In this document: piece by piece, positions 6,577-12,209 of the stretch
Layout of the letters: each line of letters opens with the position of its first letter
Position numbering within the stretch: position 1 is the first letter of the stretch
NCBI GenBank assembly: GCA_045616165.1
Contig: JAZLGF010000034.1
Span: forward strand, 1-12,209
Source of the DNA: RGIG5612 sp045616165
GTDB taxonomy: Bacteria; Bacillota; Clostridia; Lachnospirales; Lachnospiraceae
DNA: 12,209 bases
Reading direction: 5' to 3'
Notes under the pieces: generated by a model
Seen by the model: only the letters and a program-made list of their open reading frames with translations
Databases searched by the model: none
What the model was told of the DNA's origin: nothing
Made by a program: the position numbers and the translations under genes

Positions 6577-6705
6577 AAAAACAGCTTCCGTAAAGATTTT
6601 TATGATGCACATAGCAATTCTATAGAGTGGCTTGATGGATGCCATGTTGGTAAGTTTTATAACATGTTGCAAGAAAATTGTGATAGTCTAATAGTGGATA
6701 TTTGA
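6577..6705 (+). pseudogene. Probable remnant of an unidentified gene
   Basis: The gap between the amidase and importer genes holds 42 open codons ending at TGA 6703-6705, with no start codon near the beginning and a stop just upstream at 6574. The translation has ordinary protein-like composition (NSFRKDFYDAHSN, SIEWLDGCHVGKFYNM), unlike random AT-rich frames. Just upstream, ATG 6557 opens a 22-codon frame in another phase, which might be the displaced start after a frameshift. I do not recognise the family. It may also be chance. Confidence 0.3.
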
Positions 6706-6735
6706 GATAATCGGTAATTTAGAAAGTAGCAGTTT

Positions 6736-9729
6736 ATGAAGAACATTAAAAAATCTATCTTAGTAATGATTGTTATGGTGGCTCTTGTATTGCCACTTTT
6801 AGCAGGATGCGCAAATATTAAAAATAAAGAAACGAACGATAAAGATTCTGATGCCGAAACAAAAACGACTACAGAATTTTCAATAAATGACTTATCAAAA
6901 AAGAAGATTGGTATCCAAACGGGAACACCTTTTGATAAGATGCTTCTAAATCAAATTCAAGATGTACAAATAGAATATTATAACGCCAATACAGATCTTG
7001 CGGCAGCGTTGGACGCAGAAAAAATTGATGCCTACCTTACAGATAAGCCTATGGCTCGGCTGATGGGCAATAGATATAAAAATCAAGAAATAGTGTATCA
7101 ACTTGAAGATGGATATTATGGATTTGTGTTTCCAAAAGATGAAGCACATCAAAATTTATGTAATCAATTTAATGAGTTTGTTCAAAAGAGCTTTTATGAC
7201 GGAACTATGGAGGAGATAGACACTATCTGGTTTAGTGATGATGAGTCGATTCAAAAGATAGACTTAAGTAGTTTAACCGCAGAAAATGGTGTGCTTGAAA
7301 TGGGAATTTGTAGTGATGTTGGTGCACCATTTGGATATTATTCTAGCGGAAAACCGGTTGGATATGATGTAGATTTAGCAGCAAGATTTTGTAAGGAATA
7401 TGGATATGGATTGAATGTTACCGATTATAATCTTGCAGGTCTTATAGCAGCAGCTACTGTCGGCAAAGTTGATATGGCAGCAGCATCTCTTAATATAACA
7501 CCAGAACGACAAGAAAAAGCGTTGATGTCTAATCCATATTATTTTGGTGGAGTTGTTGTTGTGATGGACAATACCAAAACCACGGAAAAGGAAAACTTTG
7601 CGGGAAAAAAGATGGGTGTCGTATCAGACACGGTTTTCGACAGCGCTGCTAAAAATTATTTTCCGGATGCAATAATAACATATTGTAACAGTAATAATGA
7701 TATGGCTACGGCGTTAAATGATGGAAAAATAGATGCATACTTGATGGATGAGCCAATGGCACGTTTAGAAACGAAAGATTTTGAAAATCAAAATATTTCA
7801 TCCATGGTTAGAATAGATTCATATGCGTTTGCTTTTGCAAAGGATAATAAAAGAAGTGAAAAAATTAGATTAGAATTAAATGAGTTCTTAGAAAAAATAA
7901 AAAGTAATGGCGAACTAGAAGAAATAGATAGTATTTGGTTTGGCACAGATGAATCACTAAAGACAATACCATACGATAAGATTACTGGTGGAAATGGCAC
8001 AATTAGACTTGCAGTAGCTACAGATGCAGGGGGTCCGTTTGCTTATTCCAAAGATGGAGCTTTGGTAGGATATGAAATTGATATTATTGCACGCTTTTGC
8101 ATTGAAAAAGGATATAACTTAGAGGTTAGTGATAATAATTTTTCATCTATTTTTGATCCAATAATTAGTGGACAAGAAGATATGGCAGCAAGTGCAATCG
8201 CCATTAACGAAGAACGAGAGGAAATGGTAGATTTTTCTCTTCCTTCTTATGATGGTGGCATTGTTGTAGTAACGAAAAAAGAACAGGATTTTTCAGTACA
8301 GAGCTTATCAAAAAAGAAGGTTGGGATTCAAACGGGAGCAACTTTCGATAAGATGCTTCTAAACAAGGTTTCGGATCCGCAAATAGAATATTACAATTCA
8401 AATCCGGATCTTGCTGCGGCGTTAGATTCAAAAAAAATTGATGCATATCTTGCAGATCAACCTATGGCTCGTTTGATGGGTGCTCAGTATAAAGACCAGG
8501 AAATAGTGTATCAGCTTGAAGATGCTAACTATGGATTTATGTTTCCGAAAGATGAAAAACATCAAACAATATGTAATCAATTTAATGAGTTCGTAAAAAA
8601 GAGTTTTGAAGATGGAACAATGGATGAGATAGATTCTATCTGGTTTGGTAGTGATGAGTCACTTCATAAGGTTGACTTAAGTAGTTTAACCGCAGAAAAT
8701 GGTGTGCTTGAAATGGCAATCAGTAGTGATGTAGGTGCACCGTTTGGATATTATTTTAACGGAGAACCGGTTGGATATGATGTTGATTTAGCGGCAAGAT
8801 TTTGTAAAGAGTATGGATATGGATTGCATATTGCTGATTATAACTTAGCAGGGCTTTTAGCAGCAGCAACTTCTGGTAAAGTTGATATGGCAGCATGCTC
8901 TCTTATGATAACACCTGAACGAAAAGAAACTGCGCTAATGTCTAATCCAGTATATATCGGTGGCGTTGTTATTGTAATGAATAACACCAAAACTGTAATA
9001 GAAGAAAAATCATTTTTTTCTTCAATAGGGGATAGCTTTGAACGTACATTTATAAGAGAAAATCGTTGGAAACTATTTTTAAGCGGACTCGGAATAACAG
9101 TCTTAATTACTATAGTTAGTATGATTTTAGGCTCATTTGGTGGTTTTGGAATTTATTTAATTATTAGAAAGAAAAATAAAATTTTTAATGGTATCTGGAG
9201 TGCTTTTGAAAGCATAATGGGAAAGACACCAGTTATTGTTATATTAATGATTTTATATTATATCATTTTTGGACGAACTAATTTTAACGGAGTATTAGTA
9301 TCAATAATTGGGTTTACAGTTTTGTTTATATGTACAGTTACAAACCTTTTGAAAATGGGTGCTGGTGCAGTAGACCATGGTCAGGAAGAAGCAGCATTAG
9401 CAATGGGCTATTCTGAGCGAGAAACATATTTTAATATCGTGTTCCCGCAATCTATTAAGCATTTCCTTCCTGCATATAAAACTGAAGTTATTAATCTTAT
9501 TAAAGCGACAGCTATTGTAGGATATATTGCAGTTCAAGATTTAACAAAAGTCGGAGATTTAATTCGTTCTCGTACGTATGAAGCCTTTTTCCCACTGATT
9601 GCAACAGCGATTATATATTATCTTTTTGCTTTGTTACTTACATGGCTAATTGGAAGAATAAATATTAAAATTGAACCACGTAATCGCGACGCAAAGAAAA
9701 TATTAAAAGGAATAAAACCAGTTAAATAA
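6736..9729 (+). CDS. Lipoprotein/permease fusion with three substrate-binding units, amino-acid ABC importer
   Basis: 997 residues. A lipoprotein signal with lipobox LLAGC (Cys25) anchors the N-terminus. Three tandem units of about 235 residues follow (about 54-285, 286-524, 525-755), each reading lobe 2 then lobe 1 of a family 3 solute-binding protein. Lobe 2 is marked by KKIGIQTG...IDAYL and DGTMEEIDTIWF, lobe 1 by VGYDVDLAARFCKEYGYG and DMAA...ITPER. Units 1 and 3 are about three quarters identical; unit 2 is diverged. From residue 764 comes a GlnP/HisM-type permease with about five membrane helices and the coupling motif EEAALAMGYSERETYFNIVFPQ (from 884). The product should capture polar amino acids or similar solutes outside and pass them to its own membrane domain. 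The ATPase gene begins 19 bases later. The ribosome site is weak (AGAAAG, 6721-6726). Substrate unknown. Confidence 0.93.
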   Translation: MKNIKKSILVMIVMVALVLPLLAGCANIKNKETNDKDSDAETKTTTEFSINDLSKKKIGIQTGTPFDKMLLNQIQDVQIEYYNANTDLAAALDAEKIDAYLTDKPMARLMGNRYKNQEIVYQLEDGYYGFVFPKDEAHQNLCNQFNEFVQKSFYDGTMEEIDTIWFSDDESIQKIDLSSLTAENGVLEMGICSDVGAPFGYYSSGKPVGYDVDLAARFCKEYGYGLNVTDYNLAGLIAAATVGKVDMAAASLNITPERQEKALMSNPYYFGGVVVVMDNTKTTEKENFAGKKMGVVSDTVFDSAAKNYFPDAIITYCNSNNDMATALNDGKIDAYLMDEPMARLETKDFENQNISSMVRIDSYAFAFAKDNKRSEKIRLELNEFLEKIKSNGELEEIDSIWFGTDESLKTIPYDKITGGNGTIRLAVATDAGGPFAYSKDGALVGYEIDIIARFCIEKGYNLEVSDNNFSSIFDPIISGQEDMAASAIAINEEREEMVDFSLPSYDGGIVVVTKKEQDFSVQSLSKKKVGIQTGATFDKMLLNKVSDPQIEYYNSNPDLAAALDSKKIDAYLADQPMARLMGAQYKDQEIVYQLEDANYGFMFPKDEKHQTICNQFNEFVKKSFEDGTMDEIDSIWFGSDESLHKVDLSSLTAENGVLEMAISSDVGAPFGYYFNGEPVGYDVDLAARFCKEYGYGLHIADYNLAGLLAAATSGKVDMAACSLMITPERKETALMSNPVYIGGVVIVMNNTKTVIEEKSFFSSIGDSFERTFIRENRWKLFLSGLGITVLITIVSMILGSFGGFGIYLIIRKKNKIFNGIWSAFESIMGKTPVIVILMILYYIIFGRTNFNGVLVSIIGFTVLFICTVTNLLKMGAGAVDHGQEEAALAMGYSERETYFNIVFPQSIKHFLPAYKTEVINLIKATAIVGYIAVQDLTKVGDLIRSRTYEAFFPLIATAIIYYLFALLLTWLIGRINIKIEPRNRDAKKILKGIKPVK
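6895..7580 (+). repeat. Intragenic duplication, copy 1 (partner 8308-8993)
   Basis: The segment encoding binding unit 1 matches that encoding unit 3 with a constant offset of 1413 bases (471 codons). A 43-base stretch at 7261-7303 is identical to 8674-8716. The diverged unit 2 lies between them, so a two-unit block was probably duplicated, or units 1 and 3 are kept alike by gene conversion. Direct repeats this long in one gene could recombine and change the unit number. Confidence 0.85.
8308..8993 (+). repeat. Intragenic duplication, copy 2 (partner 6895-7580)
   Basis: Encodes binding unit 3, just before the permease. Same frame and same boundaries as copy 1, offset 1413 bases. Differences from copy 1 include many synonymous changes, so the duplication is not brand new in most of its length. 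Confidence 0.85.
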
Positions 9730-9748
9730 ATTAAAGAAGAGAAAAAGA

Positions 9749-10861
9749 ATGATTGAGTTAAAACACCTACGAAAAGAATATCCAAATGCTGTTCCACTGC
9801 GTGACGTTAATGCCACCATTAATGATGGCGACATCATTTCTATTATTGGACCTTCAGGAACGGGTAAATCAACATTAATTCGTTGTATTAACCTTCTTGA
9901 TAAGCCTACTTCTGGAAACATAATAATAAATGGAAAAGACATTACTGCAAAGGATTGTAACATTCGAGAAGTGCGAAAAAAGATGGGAATGGTATTTCAA
10001 AGTTTTAATCTTTTTGGTCATCTAAGCGTAGTTGAAAATGTAATGAGAGGGCCTATGGACCTTTTGAAGATGCCAAAGCAAGAGGCATATGATAAGGCTA
10101 TGGAACTACTAAAAAAGGTAGGCATGGAAACAAGGGCACTAAATTATCCCGATATGCTCTCCGGCGGACAAAAACAACGTGTTGCAATAGCACGTACGCT
10201 TTCTATGGACCCGGATATCATACTTTTCGATGAACCTACATCAGCTCTTGATCCAACAATGATTGGCGAAGTGCAGACAGTTATTCGCAAACTTGCAGAT
10301 ACGGGTAAAACAATGTTGATTGTAACTCATGAGATGAAGTTTGCTCGTGAAATTTGTAATCGTGTATTTTACATGGATGATGGTGGAATATACGAAGACG
10401 GTACACCAGAGCAGATTTTTGATAATCCTCAAAAAGAACTTACCCGCCGTTTTGTTCAACGCCTAAAAGTTAAAGAAATCCAAATCACACCAGAAGATTT
10501 CGATTCGCTTCGTTGTTTGAATGAACTTAATTTATATCTTATCCAAAACGCTGTTCCTATGCAGATGCGTTATCGTATCGAGGCTGTTTTTGAGGAATTG
10601 TGTTTACAAATAATAAAGCCAACTCTAAAACAACCACAAATTAATTTTGTCTTAGAGTACAGCGAAGCAAAAGGGCAAACGTTGATAAATGTTTTTTATA
10701 ATGGCAAAAAATTTGACCCTCGCAGTAGCGAAGATGACATTGCACTTTCTATATTGAAAGCGAATGCGAAAATTGAAGATTACGAACATATCGACGAGCC
10801 GCCGTATACAAATAAAGTGACCCTAACTGTATCTAGTAATTCAGAAAAGGGCAGTCTATAG
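9749..10861 (+). CDS. Amino-acid ABC importer ATPase with GHKL-like C-terminal extension
   Basis: 370 residues, about 125 longer than a typical GlnQ. Residues 1-240 form a complete ATPase: Walker A GPSGTGKST (34-42), Q-loop Gln84, signature LSGGQKQR (137-144), Walker B ILFDEPTS with Asp161/Glu162, switch His194. It powers import by the adjacent permease. Residues about 245-365 form a separate domain resembling an RsbW-type GHKL ATPase: helix FEELCLQII (281-289) lies where the N box EELxxNII should be, with the Asn replaced by Gln287, and NGKKFDP (318-324) stands for DNGxPFDP. No G2 box is clear, so nucleotide binding is doubtful and a sensing or docking role more likely. Only a purine-rich AGAAGAG (9734-9740) serves as ribosome site. 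The next gene starts 8 bases after the stop. Confidence 0.93.
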   Translation: MIELKHLRKEYPNAVPLRDVNATINDGDIISIIGPSGTGKSTLIRCINLLDKPTSGNIIINGKDITAKDCNIREVRKKMGMVFQSFNLFGHLSVVENVMRGPMDLLKMPKQEAYDKAMELLKKVGMETRALNYPDMLSGGQKQRVAIARTLSMDPDIILFDEPTSALDPTMIGEVQTVIRKLADTGKTMLIVTHEMKFAREICNRVFYMDDGGIYEDGTPEQIFDNPQKELTRRFVQRLKVKEIQITPEDFDSLRCLNELNLYLIQNAVPMQMRYRIEAVFEELCLQIIKPTLKQPQINFVLEYSEAKGQTLINVFYNGKKFDPRSSEDDIALSILKANAKIEDYEHIDEPPYTNKVTLTVSSNSEKGSL

Positions 10862-10869
10862 GTAAAGTA

Positions 10870-11808
10870 ATGAAGGCAGAACGAAATAAGACAATAGATA
10901 TAAGCGTTGAAGAAGGAAAGAAGTATTTAAAAAGGTGTATACATGTACCGCATAAAATTGATACTTCGAAGATTCTTGATAAAACGATACTCGGAGATAC
11001 ACTAAGCATTCTTCCTATGCTTCCGGATAAATTTGTAGATCTTTTAATCGTAGATCCGCCATATAATCTTGAAAAAGATTTTCATGGAAAAAAATTCAAA
11101 AAAATGACTGATGAGATATATGAAGAATATACCGAAGAATGGATTAAACAGACTCTTCATGTATTGAAAGACAATGCTTCTATTTATGTTTGCTGTGATT
11201 GGCAATCAAGTCCAGCGATAGCAAATGTTTTGAAAAAATATTTTGTAATTCAAAATAGAATTACATGGCAAAGAGAAAAGGGCCGTGGAGCACTAAACAA
11301 TTGGAAAAATGGAATGGAAGATATTTGGTTTGCAACCGTTTCGAAAAAGTATACATTCAATGTTGAGGATGTAAAAATTCGTCGTAAGGTTATAGCGCCT
11401 TACAAAGTTGATGGCAAACCAAAAGATTGGGAAGAAACCAAAAACGGAAATTTCCGAAATACATATCCTTCTAATTTTTGGGATGATATTTCTATTCCAT
11501 ATTGGTCTATGCCGGAAAATACCGCCCATCCAACTCAAAAGCCAGAAAAACTTTTAGCTAAGCTTATTCTTGCTAGTTCAAATGAAGGCGATGTAATTCT
11601 AGATCCATTTCTTGGTTCTGGTTCAACTTCGGTTACGGCAAAGAAATTAAACCGCCATTACGTAGGAATTGAACAAAATGAGCAATACTGTGTTTGGGCG
11701 GAAAAGCGTCTTGAAATGGCAGAAAAAGATAAATCAATCCAAGGCTACACTGATGGAGTTTTCTGGGAAAGAAACACCCATGGCTTACAAAAGAAAACTA
11801 ATAAATAA
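10870..11808 (+). CDS. Beta-class DNA N4/N6 (amino) methyltransferase, no partner nuclease
   Basis: 312 residues. The catalytic motif DPPYN (62-66) comes before HPTQKP (220-225) and the SAM-binding motif DPFLGSGST (245-253) near the C-terminus, which is the beta order of N4-cytosine or N6-adenine methyltransferases. DPPY more often goes with N6-adenine, but both occur. All motifs are intact. The central part (about 125-215, LNNWKNGMEDIWF, then YPSNFWDDI) probably includes target recognition; the site cannot be read from sequence. It starts 8 bases after the ABC ATPase stop with only a weak ribosome site, so translation may depend on the gene before. No restriction enzyme is in the window; it is solitary or its partner lies outside or is lost. 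A methyltransferase in the tail of a transport operon is unusual. It ends in the shared trailer. Confidence 0.92.
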   Translation: MKAERNKTIDISVEEGKKYLKRCIHVPHKIDTSKILDKTILGDTLSILPMLPDKFVDLLIVDPPYNLEKDFHGKKFKKMTDEIYEEYTEEWIKQTLHVLKDNASIYVCCDWQSSPAIANVLKKYFVIQNRITWQREKGRGALNNWKNGMEDIWFATVSKKYTFNVEDVKIRRKVIAPYKVDGKPKDWEETKNGNFRNTYPSNFWDDISIPYWSMPENTAHPTQKPEKLLAKLILASSNEGDVILDPFLGSGSTSVTAKKLNRHYVGIEQNEQYCVWAEKRLEMAEKDKSIQGYTDGVFWERNTHGLQKKTNK

Positions 11809-11811
11809 AAA
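11793..11811 (+). repeat. Shared gene-trailer repeat, copy 3
   Basis: GAAAACTAATAAATAAAAA is identical to 2116-2134 at the end of the first surface gene. Here it encodes Lys-Thr-Asn-Lys-stop in a different phase from copy 1. No CAGCTCCC terminator follows. Confidence 0.6.
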
Positions 11812-11878
11812 ATGCTAAATCTAATCTAATAGCCATAACCCAAAAAGTAATCCAACAACCCTACAAATGCTCGCAGCC

Positions 11879-11930
11879 CGACCTACTCGTTCCTGGCTCG
11901 GGTTCCAACTCGCCGACAACGAGCAGGTCG
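11879..11930. other. GC-rich hairpin downstream of the methyltransferase
   Basis: 13-base arms CGACCTACTCGTT (11879-11891) and AACGAGCAGGTCG (11918-11930) pair with one mismatch, around a 26-base loop. There is no T run on either side, so it is not a classical terminator. It overlaps the start of the right structured flank. No gene was found in 11809-12209. Confidence 0.6.
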
Positions 11931-12090
11931 GCTCTGCTCGCAATCCTTACACACAAATATTTTTATGTGGAATGAGCGTAATGGAACGCGAAGCTGACGG
12001 CGCGCGCCCTCAATAGCGCAGGCGCCGTCAGCCTCGCTTCTTACGGCAGCTAACTTTCGTTCGCCAGTACACTTATGTCCGCCCGCTGCC
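11909..12090 (-). repeat. GC-rich multi-hairpin element, right inverted copy
   Basis: Read on the minus strand from 12090, it repeats the order of the left copy: hairpin 1 (GGCAGC 12090-12085 with GCTGCC 12050-12045), GTAAG (12044-12040), hairpin 2 (16-bp arms 11988-12003/12022-12037 with one mismatch), then GCGAGC, 11 bases, and GCTCGTTGTCGGCGAG (11924-11909), 14 of 16 bases like 345-360. The hairpin 1 arms differ in sequence from the left copy but still pair. Against this orientation, the core of hairpin 2 (12002-12032) matches 258-288 in direct orientation at 30 of 31 bases, so that core appears flipped. Confidence 0.7.
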
Positions 12091-12109
12091 TGCTTTTATG
12101 AAATCACCT

Positions 12110-12154
12110 AAAACCATAAACATCTTGTATTTTAAGATAGCTGTTTATGGTTTT
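12110..12154. terminator. Probable bidirectional terminator near the right edge
   Basis: Perfect 13-bp arms AAAACCATAAACA (12110-12122) and TGTTTATGGTTTT (12142-12154), with a further TCTT/AAGA pairing inside. The A-rich left end and T-rich right end fit termination from either side, though the T run is only four bases. The last 55 bases (12155-12209) show no gene I can support. Confidence 0.55.
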
Positions 12155-12209
12155 AATGGGATTAGAACACTATATTTTATTGACTTAGGAAGTTTTCGCC
12201 CATAAACAC

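Noticed and set aside
6385..6672. 95-codon open frame on the minus strand
   Set aside because: Overlaps the well-supported amidase C-terminus, has no ribosome site, and its translation matches no family I recognise.
194..12090. A transposon bounded by terminal inverted repeats
   Set aside because: The flanks are diverged, no target-site duplication was seen, and no transposase or recombinase gene lies inside. Repeat flanks are reported without claiming transposition.
11809..12209. tRNA or rRNA gene in the GC-rich right flank
   Set aside because: No cloverleaf arms, no T-loop consensus and no CCA end; the hairpins match the left flank element.

Overview
The window is about 12.2 kb of AT-rich DNA. 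Every confident gene lies on the + strand. Low GC, AT-rich promoters close to the -35/-10 consensus, Gram-positive sorting signals (PKTGD + hydrophobic segment + basic tail), stem-plus-T-run terminators and a lipoprotein ABC importer together suggest a Firmicute, most likely an anaerobic gut or oral Clostridia member. I cannot name genus or species.

Layout. Bases 1-160 hold three tandem 62-bp units, each with an inverted repeat. Bases 194-360 are a GC-rich multi-hairpin element, and a diverged inverted copy lies at 11909-12090, so the gene block sits between two opposed copies of one structured element. Between them, in order, are: a two-part surface protein with an internal sorting signal (604-2124); a class II Fic protein with an N-terminal helix-turn-helix, behind a 16-bp dyad that overlaps its promoter (2324-3217); a beta-rich surface protein ending in a normal sorting signal (3365-4459); a protein joining a winged-helix-like region, a GHKL ATPase and a STAS-like domain (4680-5693); a nitrilase-family amidohydrolase (5778-6551); a likely gene remnant (6577-6705); a 997-residue lipoprotein/permease with three tandem substrate-binding units (6736-9729); its ABC ATPase with a GHKL-like C-terminal extension (9749-10861); and a beta-class DNA methyltransferase (10870-11808).

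How the genes work together. The last five genes share a strand. Gaps are short (84, 184, 19 and 8 bases) and I saw no convincing terminator between them, so they may form one transcription unit. The importer and its ATPase clearly make one polar amino-acid uptake system. The amidase could act on imported amides. The GHKL/STAS protein and the GHKL-like tail on the ATPase hint at a shared regulatory logic. The methyltransferase has no partner nuclease here. Fic, a solitary methyltransferase and flanking repeats fit an accessory region.

The most notable hidden structure is at the DNA level: the opposed structured flanks, the 62-bp dyad array, a 20-bp trailer shared by unrelated genes in different reading frames, and a place (5743-5772) that looks like a gene leader joined directly to that trailer, as if a coding region had been lost.
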